Source of the DNA: Thermincola carboxydiphila
GTDB lineage: Bacteria; Bacillota; Thermincolia; Thermincolales; UBA2595
Length of the DNA stretch: 64,000 bases
NCBI GenBank assembly: GCA_016841725.1
Contig: JAENYP010000001.1
Span: 62,001-126,000, forward strand
Direction of reading: 5' to 3'
Shown: positions 18,587 to 26,768 of the stretch, in pieces
How the letters are laid out: the number at the start of each line of letters is the position of its first letter
Numbering within the stretch: position 1 is the stretch's first letter
Position numbers and translations under genes: made by a program
The notes under the pieces: generated by a model
What the model saw: only the letters and a program-made list of their open reading frames with translations
Database searches by the model: none
Told to the model about the DNA's origin: nothing

Positions 18587-19428
18587 TCCTCTCCCAGCTT
18601 AATATCAAGTCCGAGATCTGCCGCTATTTCTGCTGTCCCGGGGGCAGGCTGGACAATCCGGTTGATTCCGCAGCGCAGGGCAAGCTGGTCCACTTCCTGC
18701 CTGTGTCGCCCTCCGGGTCTCATACACCCTAAATGCAAAGGAACTTTTGGCAAATCTATTCTGGCTTTGCACAGGACTCTGGCCACATCGTCAGGTGCCG
18801 GAATCTGCCGGTTAGAGAAAAGGGTGTCTCTGGTAGGACGAAATACCAGAAACACCAGCCCATCAACCCCTATTTCCCGCAGCAGGTCAATAGCCCTGAA
18901 TTCACCACTGAGCCGGCCGCCCCTAAGACCGATACAGATATGGGGGATGACCCGGACCCGCTTTTTTAGTTCCCGGTATGTATTGATATATTCCCCAATA
19001 TCTTTCTGCAAACCATAGACTTCTCTCACTGTTTCACTGTCTCCCACAAAATCAAAAGAGATGGTATCAGCAAGTTTACTGATTTGTTCGATTTCATCTG
19101 TGCCAATCAGTCCGGTGTGCAGGTTGATCCTCAGCCCGGCCTTTTTAATATCCTCCAATATGTGAAGGCAGTCTAAAACAGGGACCCGGCCGTTTGGGTC
19201 ACAACCTCCGGATACCAGGACACTTTTAATTCCAGGTTTTATTTTTTTCTGCCATAACTCTGCCGGAATCATGTTCCTCAGGTAGCGGCCGCTGCAGTGG
19301 GCACAGTTCAGCTGGCAGCGGCTCCCGGTAACGCTGATGGCCATTGTTTTTTGCGGTGTGCAAATTACCACTTCATCAGAAAAGTGTTTGCGTCTTACCT
19401 GATAGGCCTGGGTAATTAGCTGTGCCAA
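18571..19428 (-). CDS. Radical SAM protein, LipS1/LipS2-type lipoate synthase component (first gene)
   Basis: Radical SAM enzyme of 285 residues with CQLNCAHC (C-x3-C-x2-C) around residues 39-46, a glycine-rich SAM-binding segment (VLVSGGCDPNGRVPV), and extra cysteines at the extreme C terminus (GEECCVL) and in HLGCMRPGG. It begins 17 bases after the GcvH-like gene and overlaps the next radical SAM gene. The pair of non-identical radical SAM proteins next to a lipoate ligase is the signature of LipS1/LipS2 lipoate synthesis. Function is inferred from context and motif, not direct similarity. Confidence 0.72.
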   Translation of the reverse strand: MAQLITQAYQVRRKHFSDEVVICTPQKTMAISVTGSRCQLNCAHCSGRYLRNMIPAELWQKKIKPGIKSVLVSGGCDPNGRVPVLDCLHILEDIKKAGLRINLHTGLIGTDEIEQISKLADTISFDFVGDSETVREVYGLQKDIGEYINTYRELKKRVRVIPHICIGLRGGRLSGEFRAIDLLREIGVDGLVFLVFRPTRDTLFSNRQIPAPDDVARVLCKARIDLPKVPLHLGCMRPGGRHRQEVDQLALRCGINRIVQPAPGTAEIAADLGLDIKLGEECCVL

Positions 19429-19445
19429 AACAGTTTCCTGAATTT

Positions 19446-19838
19446 TTACTGCTCCTCACCTTCGATCAATAGCCTCCCATATTCCTCCACAGTAAGCAAG
19501 CCATCAAGTTCTGCGATATCTGAAACTTCCAGGACAGCTATCCAGCCCCCGCCGTATGGTTCCTCATTTATCAGTTCAGGAGAGCTTTCCAACCCGGTAT
19601 TGACTTCTATTACCTTTCCACCTATAGGAGCAATGACTTCAGATACGGCTTTCACCGACTCAATCCTGGCCATAGGTTCACCGGAGGCACACTCATCTCC
19701 GATGGCGGAAAGTTCAATAAATACCACATCACCCATTAAGGATTGAGCAATATCAGTAATCCCAACCGTAACCTGGCTGCCGTTTATTCTGACCCACACG
19801 TGTTCTTTGGTATACTTTAAATCCTTTGGATTAATCAC
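19446..19838 (-). CDS. gcvH: GcvH-like lipoyl carrier protein
   Basis: Glycine-cleavage H-protein homologue, 130 residues, with the lipoyl-lysine in ARIESVKAVSEVIAP and the normal H-protein fold motifs (KYTKEHVWV, VGITDIAQSLMGDV). The start is GTG 19838, preceded by AGGAGG that overlaps the stop of the DsrE-like gene. There is no gcvT or gcvP nearby. The protein may therefore be the acceptor on which the downstream enzymes build lipoate, or a stand-alone lipoate-binding protein as in lipoate-dependent sulfur metabolism. The symbol refers to family, not proven glycine cleavage. Confidence 0.85.
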   Translation of the reverse strand: MINPKDLKYTKEHVWVRINGSQVTVGITDIAQSLMGDVVFIELSAIGDECASGEPMARIESVKAVSEVIAPIGGKVIEVNTGLESSPELINEEPYGGGWIAVLEVSDIAELDGLLTVEEYGRLLIEGEEQ

Positions 19839-19848
19839 GGAATACCTC

Positions 19849-20199
19849 CTAAAATGTCAAGACTTTGTCAGCCTCTTCCATCCAATGGGCCAATTCTATC
19901 ATGTTGCTTCTTTCAGTTCCCTCGACCATTTGTACTTCGCTCAGTCCCCGAGCGTCCATACAGGTCCCTCACAACTTGACTTTCCCGCCTTTAACCAGGA
20001 TTCCCTTAAGCATGCGCTCAATATTATAATAACCCTGTGGCGTATTCTGGCCTGTTACAGCATTGCCAACAGCATCAGCCATCAGAAAAACCCTGACATC
20101 GGCAGCAACCTCTTTTTGCATCACCATGGCCAGCCTGAGAGCATTATAGGCTTTTTCTGTTCCATAAGGGCCGTCATTGACTATAAATAGATACTTCAC
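19849..20199 (-). CDS. DsrE-like sulfur-relay protein, probable selenoprotein (Sec77-x-x-Cys80)
   Basis: Small DsrE/TusD-family protein. The frame meets TGA at 19971-19969 and continues open for 39 codons to TAG 19849. Decoded as Sec, the junction reads KLU-GTCMDARGL, where DsrE-family proteins normally have a CxxCxDARG motif, so the first cysteine is replaced by selenocysteine (U77, C80). The continuation is clearly coding (GLSEVQMVEG...AHWMEEADKVL). A stem CGCTCGG-GGA-CTGAGCG follows with its loop 22-24 bases after UGA. GTG 20199 is chosen because GGAGG lies six bases upstream; an ATG at 20223 precedes that ribosome site. Full length is 116 residues. It lies between selD and gcvH, with the gcvH ribosome site touching its stop, so it is co-transcribed with lipoate assembly genes. 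A sulfur or selenium carrier role is inferred. Confidence 0.85.
19938..19971 (-). promoter_or_regulatory. Candidate SECIS element in dsrE-like mRNA
   Basis: A seven-pair stem (CGCTCGG with CTGAGCG, one G-U pair) with a GGA loop begins about 15 bases after the UGA. The loop is at bases 22-24, within the range for SelB recognition. Judged by eye. Confidence 0.6.
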
Positions 20200-20249
20200 A
20201 TCATCCCTCCTTCCATTCACCATCTGTCATCAGACAGCGTATTTTTGCG

Positions 20250-21293
20250 CTATGGCAAAAGTTCAATAATACCTGGGGGCCCGCCGGTGATTTCCCCAAC
20301 ACAGGCCGCTGTCTGGCATCCTTCTCTAATCAGCGACTCTTCCAGCTTCTCTGCCTTTTCCGGTGCCACTGCAATTAACAATCCACCCGAAGTCTGGGAA
20401 TCACATAAAACCGTCCGGATTTCAGGCAGTACTTTAGCTGACCTTACTTTATCCGCCAGGTAACGGTAATTATTATGAGTTCCGGCAGGTACAATGCCGG
20501 CACGGACCAGGTCCCAAACCTCATCAATGACCGGAACGGCTCCGGTATATATCCCGGCGCCCGTCCCACCTGCCGCTAACATTTCATACAGGTGGCCCAG
20601 GAAACCAAACCCGCTCACATCAGTACAGGCATTGACACCCACTTCCAACATAGCCCTGGCTGCACCACTATTCAGTTCCACCATCAGGTCATAGACCTTT
20701 ACTGTCAGCTCTGTACCGGCTAAATCGCGGTCGATGGCAGTTGTTATTATTCCTGACCCTAAAGGCTTGGTAAGGTACAGCTTATCACCGGGCCGCGCCC
20801 CTTTTTTAAATAACAGCTTTTCAGGATTTACGGTACCCGTAACAGCCATCCCATACTTAGGAGCATTGTCCTCCACCGAATGTCCCCCGGCAACGGTGAC
20901 TCCGGCTTTTGAAGCAATATCAGCCCCGCCGCGCAGGATCTCTTCAAGGATGCTGACAGCCAGGCTTTTTACGGGAAAACAGACGATGTTTAAAGCAAAA
21001 ACCGGTTCAGCCCCCATGGCATAAATATCACTTAAGGCATTTGCAGCTGCTACTGCTCCGAAGGAGTAAGGGTCGTTTAAAACCGGGGTTATAAAATCAA
21101 CGGTCTGGACCATTGCCAGTTCTTCACTGATTTTGAAAACCGCCGCATCATCAGCGCCCTCAGTATAAAAGCGTTTATCCTTAATTTTGGGAAGACATGT
21201 CAAAATTTGTTTAAGATCCGCCGGATCTATTTTGCAGGCTCAGCCGGAACCCGGCGAAAAACTGGTTAACCTGACAGTGGGTTTCTCATTCAA
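20250..21293 (-). CDS. selD: Selenide, water dikinase SelD, itself a selenoprotein (Sec18)
   Basis: Makes selenophosphate, the selenium donor for Sec-tRNA and other uses. A standard ORF call from 21203 loses the N terminus. The frame extends upstream through TGA 21242-21240 to TTG 21293, which has AGAGGG eight bases before it. Read through, the N terminus is LTSFSPGSGU-ACKIDPADL, the classic catalytic site with Sec at residue 18 in place of Cys. Total length is 347 residues, as normal for SelD. A perfect five-pair stem GATCC-GGC-GGATC lies 13-25 bases past the UGA. ATP/Mg motifs GADDAAVF and GGHSVEDNAPKYG are present. It is the first gene of a seven-gene operon running through the DsrE-like and lipoate genes to lpd, divergent from a LysR gene. 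Confidence 0.95.
21214..21242 (-). promoter_or_regulatory. Candidate SECIS element in selD mRNA
   Basis: Stem GATCC / GGATC (plus an outer A-U pair) with a GGC loop located 18-20 bases after the UGA codon of selD. Geometry is very close to the other two candidates in this window. Confidence 0.65.
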
Positions 21294-21355
21294 TGCTATT
21301 GCCCTCTTTTCTATATACTTATATCTTACATATTATCACATGTAGTGATATAATA

Positions 21356-21384
21356 GAAATGCATAATCAGCATACCAGTTATAA
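21356..21384. promoter_or_regulatory. Putative LysR-type operator, copy 1
   Basis: Located in the 121-bp space between selD and the divergent LysR gene, the classical position for an autoregulatory LysR site. It shares 24 of 29 bases with the site at 13840-13868. On the plus strand a GATATAAT string lies just before it (21347-21354). Confidence 0.55.
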
Positions 21385-21414
21385 TAATTAATTATATCCT
21401 CAGGTGGTGAAATT

Positions 21415-22299
21415 ATGGAATTATCCCAACTCAGGGCTTTTTATGAAATCGCCAGATCCGGCAGCTTCAGTAAAGGGGCCGAAAAACTTCATATTACACA
21501 GCCGGCCCTGTCACGCCAGATTGAATCCCTCGAAAAATCAGTTGGGATAAGCCTGTTCAACAGGCACAGCCGTGGGGTTTACCTTAGTGAAGCAGGCCGC
21601 AGATTATTTGAATATGTGGAACAGATGCTGAGGCTGGCCGATGAGGCTGACAGAACCCTTCAGGAATTACAGGGCCTTCATATCGGCAAGCTGAGCATCG
21701 GCGCCTGCACAACTATGGGGAGCTATTTACTGCCTACTCCACTGGCTACTTTTCTGAAAATGCATCCCAATATTGAGGCTTCCCTGGAGCTGGGCAGCAG
21801 TGATGAAATCGCCGCCAGGGCTGCCAACAGGGATTTTGATCTGGCCTTTATCGCAGGCATTACCGACCCGCCGGGGCTGTGTATCGAACCAATTCTCGAA
21901 GACCAGATTCTTTTTTTAGTTTACCCTGACCATCCTTTGTCTAAAACGACCGTCTTTCAGCCAGAACTGCTCGCTAAAGAGGTTTTTATCATGAGGGAAT
22001 TGGGTTCAGCCACCAGAAAGGCCCTGGAAACCATTCTGGAAAGTGTCCACATCAAACCGGGCAGGGTTGTCACCCTTGGTGATACTGAAGCTGTGAAAAG
22101 GGCCGTCATGGCCGGTATGGGGATTACTTTTCTGTCACGGTTCACCGTGGGGCTGGAACTGCAGACCGGCCTTTTATGTGCCCCCAGTTTTCCGGAGCTG
22201 CAAATGAGCCGGAAACTGCTCTGTATTTATCCCAAAGGAGTACACCTTTCCCCGGCATCCCTGGCCTTTTTGTCACATATAAAAAAAGAGAGCTATTAG
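21415..22299 (+). CDS. LysR-family transcriptional regulator
   Basis: LysR-type regulator of 294 residues. The N-terminal winged helix-turn-helix contains SFSKGAEKLHITQPALSRQI and the remainder is a periplasmic-binding-like effector domain. GGTGG lies seven bases before ATG 21415. It is transcribed divergently from the selD-dsrE-lipoate operon, so it is the likely regulator of that operon. A second copy of its presumed site upstream of the UGA-containing membrane protein points to a wider regulon. The effector is unknown; sulfur- or selenium-related metabolites are reasonable candidates. Confidence 0.9.
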   Translation: MELSQLRAFYEIARSGSFSKGAEKLHITQPALSRQIESLEKSVGISLFNRHSRGVYLSEAGRRLFEYVEQMLRLADEADRTLQELQGLHIGKLSIGACTTMGSYLLPTPLATFLKMHPNIEASLELGSSDEIAARAANRDFDLAFIAGITDPPGLCIEPILEDQILFLVYPDHPLSKTTVFQPELLAKEVFIMRELGSATRKALETILESVHIKPGRVVTLGDTEAVKRAVMAGMGITFLSRFTVGLELQTGLLCAPSFPELQMSRKLLCIYPKGVHLSPASLAFLSHIKKESY

Positions 22300-22312
22300 G
22301 CTCTCTTTTTTT
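22281..22312. terminator. Bidirectional intrinsic terminator
   Basis: The stem AGAGAGC / GCTCTCT is flanked by an A-run and a T-run, overlapping the last codons of the LysR gene. It lies between two convergent genes and can end transcription from both sides. Confidence 0.85.
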
Positions 22313-22320
22313 ATATACTC

Positions 22321-23106
22321 TTATCTAGCAAATACATGGTTGCCAATTACTTTTGTGACAGGCAGTGTCTTGATCCACGTGTCCGAACTTATCTCCGGGT
22401 TATAGAAAAAGAGGGCCCCACCTGTCGGGTCTTCACCTTTTAAGGCACGTTCAGCGGCATAAAAGGCGGAACGATCCGGTTCCAGATTAATCTGTCCATT
22501 AGAAACAGGAGTAAACTGGTACACGTCTTTGGTTCTCTGAAATATGATTTCCCTGATTGAAGAGGGAAACTGCTTACTCTTCAGCCTGTTTAAGATAACC
22601 GCACCAACTGCAATCTGGCCATTGAGCGGCTCACCCCTGGACTCGGCATAAATCATTTTGGCCAGCAGCAAAATATCATCACTGCCAAAGGATACGTTTC
22701 CACTGAGCACCTGCTGAACCCTCGGTTCTGCAGCATCGTTACCGGCCGTTAGGGCAAGCCTCATACCGGGAACAATCAAGTCACCGGACAGATTGTTTTG
22801 GTTTTTTATTTCTGTCACCCGGACACCATACTTCTGTGAAATACCATAGAGTGTCTCCCCTGCCATGACAGTATGAAAAATTCCTGCTTCTAAAGGTATA
22901 TTCAGTTTCATTCCAGGCACGATAACAGTGGAATCCAGTTTATTGGTCTTCATGACTGCACTGTGGTGCAAACCGAATCTCTGTCCTATTTCATAAAGGG
23001 TATCCCCCGGTTCAACCGTATAAACGGCAGCTTCGCCCGCATACGCAAAACAGGCTGAGAAAACAATGGCAACCATAATTATGCTAATTAAAGCAATTTT
23101 TTTCAA
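22321..23106 (-). CDS. LysM-domain cell-wall hydrolase, SleB family
   Basis: Exported peptidoglycan hydrolase of 261 residues. There is a signal peptide (about residues 1-23, ending near CFAYAGEA), two LysM domains (YTVEPGDTLYEIGQRFG and HTVMAGETLYGISQKYG), and a C-terminal SleB/CwlJ (Hydrolase_2) domain with the catalytic-region motif KMIYAESRGEPLNGQIAVGAVILNR. Such enzymes act in spore cortex lysis or germination and support a spore-forming host. It shares a bidirectional terminator with the convergent LysR gene. Confidence 0.9.
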   Translation of the reverse strand: MKKIALISIIMVAIVFSACFAYAGEAAVYTVEPGDTLYEIGQRFGLHHSAVMKTNKLDSTVIVPGMKLNIPLEAGIFHTVMAGETLYGISQKYGVRVTEIKNQNNLSGDLIVPGMRLALTAGNDAAEPRVQQVLSGNVSFGSDDILLLAKMIYAESRGEPLNGQIAVGAVILNRLKSKQFPSSIREIIFQRTKDVYQFTPVSNGQINLEPDRSAFYAAERALKGEDPTGGALFFYNPEISSDTWIKTLPVTKVIGNHVFAR

Positions 23107-23192
23107 GCTATCAACCTCCTTCCCGGATTATACCCAGCATTATTATGAACAATACTGGAAAATTTTAAACATTTCCGGGATAGGAGATATGT

Positions 23193-24866
23193 CTACCTAA
23201 ATTGATTCACCAGTTCCTGCATCCGTGCCGCCATCCGGGTCAACCCTTTTGCCGATGTAGAGATGTTATCGATAGAACCGGCAAGCTCCTCTGTTGATGC
23301 CGATACTTCTTGCACAGAGGCAGCATTTTCCTGGGAAATTGAAGCAACATTCCGGATGGTTCCATTGACCTGTTCACTGGAAGCAGATATCTGTTGGGTT
23401 GCCGCCGAGTTCTCCTCAGTTATGGCGGCAACATTGTTGACTGCATCGGAAACCTCGCGGCTGCCGTCCATTATCTCATTTATAGTGTCGGTAATTTTGC
23501 CGACATTTTCGGCTGCGGTAACAACCCCAGTTACAATTTCGCTTAAAGCCTGACCTGCTTCTTCAGCCAGTCCAACTCCTTCTGAAGCTTCCCTGGTCCC
23601 TATTTCCATTGAGTCCACCGCAGTCTTGGTCCTCTGCTGAATATCAGTTATCAGGTCAGCAATTTCCTTGGTAGCCTCTCCAGACCGCTCGGCCAGTTTC
23701 CGCACCTCATCTGCCACCACTGCAAAGCCCTTACCGTGTTCGCCGGCCCGGGCAGCTTCGATGGCGGCATTTAGCGCCAGAAGGTTTGTCTGTTCGGCAA
23801 TTTCGTCAATCACCTGGATAATTTCACCGATTTTTTGTGACCTTTCCCCCAGTTGGTTCAGGTTTTGTGAAGTCTCCAAGACGGCGGTCCTGACTCTGTT
23901 CATACCTTCCACTGTTTTGTTCACTGACGTCCCGCCATTTTGAGCCAGGTTTCCGTTCTGCTGCGAAACCTCCCTGACAATTTGCATGCCTGCAGCCATT
24001 CTGTCCATTTTGGCTGTCATTTCATTTACCATCTCAGTGGTTTTTAACACATTATCGCTCTGTTCCTGGGCCCCGGAAGCAATCTGCTCAATAGACAGGC
24101 CCACCTGTCCCATAACTGAGACAGCCTCATTGGTAATCTTAGCCTGCTCTGTTGACCCTTTAGCTACCTGATCAATGGCAGCGGCGATTTGCCGGAATGA
24201 GGCAGAGCTGGTTTCTGATATTCTTTCCAGCTCCGTGCTTGTCTCAGCCAGTTGTGACGCATTTTCCTGCAGCATTTTGATAAAATTCTGCCGTTCCGCA
24301 AAGAAAGAGTTTAAGTTTTCCGCCAGCATCCCGATTTCATCTTTCCGTTTTACTCTGAGGCAGATACGAGAACCCGTGTCACCGGAATTGGCCAGAATAA
24401 TGCCATTTAATATGGAACGGATAGCATTTGACATACCGGCACTGGGAATCCACCAATAAATTATACCAAAAACAACAAAACCGGCTGCCAGCATCCAATC
24501 CACACTATTCAGACGTGAAACCATTCCAAACGCAATAATGGTAGCATAAGCCCATATGGGGTGAAGGATGCCGGAAAACTTTTTCAGGATATTTACTTTA
24601 CTGCCAATAACAACATTAATTGCCAGACCTGCCAATGAAACAACCAGCATGACTGTGCTTAAAGAATTCCACTTATCCTGATACAATACCGCAGGCACCA
24701 GGAAGACCAGTAAAGAAGCATAAATTGCAGGAAATATGTATTTGAGGTTAAAACTTACCTGGGTGAATACGTGGCCCTCAAGGCCCAGGTTTTCTAAAAA
24801 GTTAAGTTTATAGGCTTGTTTTCCCAACCTTTTAACCCTCCCGTAATAGAAATTCCCATACCCCAT
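23193..24866 (-). CDS. Methyl-accepting chemotaxis protein under c-di-GMP riboswitch
   Basis: Chemoreceptor of 557 residues. The N terminus has four or five membrane segments (about residues 40-150) with almost no external loop, so it probably senses membrane state or an intracellular signal. A HAMP-like stretch ([15 protein letters not shown]) and a signalling domain with the hairpin tip [20 protein letters not shown] follow. ATG 24866 lacks a good ribosome site; TTG 24827, preceded by GGGAGGG, is an alternative start about 13 codons in. Upstream lies a c-di-GMP-I riboswitch with terminator, linking receptor synthesis to the motile/sessile second messenger. Confidence 0.9.
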   Translation of the reverse strand: MGYGNFYYGRVKRLGKQAYKLNFLENLGLEGHVFTQVSFNLKYIFPAIYASLLVFLVPAVLYQDKWNSLSTVMLVVSLAGLAINVVIGSKVNILKKFSGILHPIWAYATIIAFGMVSRLNSVDWMLAAGFVVFGIIYWWIPSAGMSNAIRSILNGIILANSGDTGSRICLRVKRKDEIGMLAENLNSFFAERQNFIKMLQENASQLAETSTELERISETSSASFRQIAAAIDQVAKGSTEQAKITNEAVSVMGQVGLSIEQIASGAQEQSDNVLKTTEMVNEMTAKMDRMAAGMQIVREVSQQNGNLAQNGGTSVNKTVEGMNRVRTAVLETSQNLNQLGERSQKIGEIIQVIDEIAEQTNLLALNAAIEAARAGEHGKGFAVVADEVRKLAERSGEATKEIADLITDIQQRTKTAVDSMEIGTREASEGVGLAEEAGQALSEIVTGVVTAAENVGKITDTINEIMDGSREVSDAVNNVAAITEENSAATQQISASSEQVNGTIRNVASISQENAASVQEVSASTEELAGSIDNISTSAKGLTRMAARMQELVNQFR

Positions 24867-24916
24867 CAGCAGAATTCTTATGTCAGGAGGAGTTTAGACT
24901 CCTATCGGACAAATTG

Positions 24917-24952
24917 AATAAAACCGTTCCGGCGTACCGAAACGGTTTTATC
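24917..24952 (-). terminator. Riboswitch-associated terminator upstream of MCP
   Basis: Strong inverted repeat (ATAAAACCGTT...AACGGTTTTAT with a CCG/CGG inner part) immediately after the c-di-GMP-I aptamer and before the receptor gene, followed by U-rich sequence. It is probably the expression platform. Confidence 0.75.
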
Positions 24953-24956
24953 CAAA

Positions 24957-25033
24957 TCCGGCAGCTTGGCAGTCATAGTAAAATCACCTTAGACCCATAG
25001 CTTTGTGCCCCCGCCTTTCAACGGGTTTACCCT
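24957..25033 (-). ncRNA. c-di-GMP-I (GEMM-I) riboswitch aptamer
   Basis: On the minus strand the sequence runs AAGGGTAAACC, a GAAA tetraloop region, GGGGGCACAAAGCTATGGG, TCTAAGG, and ends ATGACTGCCAAGCTGCCG. These are the conserved blocks of the GEMM-I family: the tetraloop/receptor, the CAAAGC core and the GCC...GCCG closing side. A consensus-like promoter directly precedes it and an intrinsic terminator directly follows, before the chemoreceptor gene. The CACAAAGC block differs from the commonest ACGCAAAGC, so ligand specificity (c-di-GMP versus cGAMP) should not be assumed. Confidence 0.82.
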
Positions 25034-25037
25034 TGTC

Positions 25038-25066
25038 ATATTATTGATTCATAATTTTACGGACAA
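25038..25066 (-). promoter_or_regulatory. Sigma-A-type promoter for riboswitch-MCP transcript
   Basis: TTGTCC, a 17-base spacer and TAATAT, placed so that transcription would start at about 25031, right at the aptamer's first strand. Confidence 0.65.
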
Positions 25067-25094
25067 CATTTTTTCCACCATTGCACCGGGAAAA

Positions 25095-25757
25095 TTACTG
25101 TTGTAGGTCTTTCAGTGCCTTAACCATGTTCAGGGCATCTTTCAGGGCATTATTGGCATCCTTGGCAAAGCCGTCAGCGCCCCACTTGTCAGCGAGGTCC
25201 TCAGATACAGGAGCGCCACCGATCATAATCTTGCAATTAGGGTTCTTTTCCTTAATCTTGGCAATTATGTCTTTCATACCAACCATGGTAGTTGTCATCA
25301 TCGCTGAGAGAAGAACCAGTTCGGAATCGGTTTTCAGCTGCTCTTCAACAAACTTGTCCATGGGAACGTCACGACCGAGGTCATGAACATCGAAACCGGC
25401 TACGTCAAACATCATCTTAACAATGTTTTTGCCGATATCATGAACGTCACCCTGGACAACTCCCATTACTACTGCGCCTTTAATGCCGCCTTCTTTTTGT
25501 ATGATATGGGGCTTCAGGATATCGAGGCCTGCATACAGAGCATCTGCACACATCAGCATTTCAGGAACAAAATACTCCTGCTCTTCATACAGCCTGCCAA
25601 CTTCGTTCATACCTTCCACGAGACCGTCAAATACTGCATCATAAGCGTCGAGACCTTCGTCAACTACAGCTTGAGCCGCTTCTTTTACTGCATCCTCATC
25701 GTAATCAATAACTCCCTGCTTTAACGCTTCCCATAATTCTGCTTTCTTGTCTGCCAT
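25095..25757 (-). CDS. Corrinoid protein of methyltransferase system, copy 1
   Basis: Methyl-carrying cobalamin protein of the MtaC/MtbC/MttC type, 220 residues from ATG 25757. GGAGGAGG lies just upstream of this ATG and inside the longer frame that begins at 25775. An N-terminal four-helix cap domain (ending near residue 95) is followed by a Rossmann B12 domain with the lower axial ligand histidine in GDVHDIGKNIV. It accepts a methyl group from a substrate-specific methyltransferase, probably the UroD-family protein encoded two genes upstream. It is very similar to the second copy at 35117-35782. Confidence 0.92.
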   Translation of the reverse strand: MADKKAELWEALKQGVIDYDEDAVKEAAQAVVDEGLDAYDAVFDGLVEGMNEVGRLYEEQEYFVPEMLMCADALYAGLDILKPHIIQKEGGIKGAVVMGVVQGDVHDIGKNIVKMMFDVAGFDVHDLGRDVPMDKFVEEQLKTDSELVLLSAMMTTTMVGMKDIIAKIKEKNPNCKIMIGGAPVSEDLADKWGADGFAKDANNALKDALNMVKALKDLQQ

Positions 25758-25786
25758 TTTATAATCCTCCTCCATTTTGGTTTAAG

Positions 25787-26671
25787 CTAAGATGTCAACT
25801 TTTCTTTCAGCGCATCCCGGTCAAAATCTTTCCCAATAAAGATAAGCTTGCTTCCTTCAGCCTCAGGGAATTCTTCAAAATCATAATTCCCCTGGACATA
25901 ATCCATTTTCTCGAAGCCGCCGCCGCTTTTTTTATATATCCCTTTGGCCCGGTAGATAACGCCATATTTCCCTGCCTTCATTTCTTCCATAATCTCAACC
26001 AGCAGATTATGATCAAAGGCCTCATCTGTAGTTATGGCCACTGAGTCAAAGTCATGGTCAAAATGCAGGTGCAGGTATTCGGTGCCATGTTCCCTGATAA
26101 AGTCAGGCAAATCAGTTTCACAATTAACCGTTGTCAGGATAATGGCATGGAAATTGTATTTCCGCAGCTCTTCCTCAATTGCTTTAATTGTTTTTTCATT
26201 TACCAGGTCGGCTTTGTTAATCAGGATAATGTCTGAATTGGCAAGCTGATCTGTATAAAAATCACCGAACAAGCCAGAGTGTATATTGGACAGGAAACCG
26301 TCAGCATCCACGATACCGATAATTGCTTCAAATTCAAGCTCATACTTTTCCTTAATTGGTTCCAGAGCTTCCAGTATCCCCGATGGGACTGCCAGTCCGG
26401 AAGGTTCTATAACCAAACGGTCCGGGTTGAACTTGGTTTTAATTTCCTTGACTGCCGACACCAGGTCTTTGGCCAGGGTACAGCAGATACATCCACTGGG
26501 GAGTTCCACCATATCAACCACATTGCCTTTGTTGACAGCCTCGGCATCAATCCCGATGTCACCGAACTCATTTACTATCACAGCCATGTTCCCATCGGCT
26601 TTTTTCAAAACATTTCTGATGCAGGTTGTTTTTCCGGCCCCTAAAAATCCACTGATTATTTTAATCTTCAA
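25787..26671 (-). CDS. CobW/G3E-family GTPase, copy 1
   Basis: P-loop GTPase of 294 residues: Walker A GFLGAGKTT, the metal-binding CxCC motif in SGCICCTL, the switch glutamate in VIEPSGLA, and the guanine-recognition NKAD. G3E proteins act as metallochaperones or cofactor-insertion GTPases. Lying between a methyltransferase and a corrinoid protein gene, it probably delivers zinc to the methyltransferase or handles the corrinoid, which is inference. The start is TTG 26671 behind GGGGGG. A close paralogue lies at 32808-33698. Confidence 0.88.
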   Translation of the reverse strand: MKIKIISGFLGAGKTTCIRNVLKKADGNMAVIVNEFGDIGIDAEAVNKGNVVDMVELPSGCICCTLAKDLVSAVKEIKTKFNPDRLVIEPSGLAVPSGILEALEPIKEKYELEFEAIIGIVDADGFLSNIHSGLFGDFYTDQLANSDIILINKADLVNEKTIKAIEEELRKYNFHAIILTTVNCETDLPDFIREHGTEYLHLHFDHDFDSVAITTDEAFDHNLLVEIMEEMKAGKYGVIYRAKGIYKKSGGGFEKMDYVQGNYDFEEFPEAEGSKLIFIGKDFDRDALKEKLTS

Positions 26672-26768
26672 GGTTCCACCCCCCGCCTTTTGGGCATATT
26701 TACAGGTTGTCTTTCGTCGCTTTTACGTTAACTTAGATACCTATATTAATGCTTTACCTGTACTTCTT

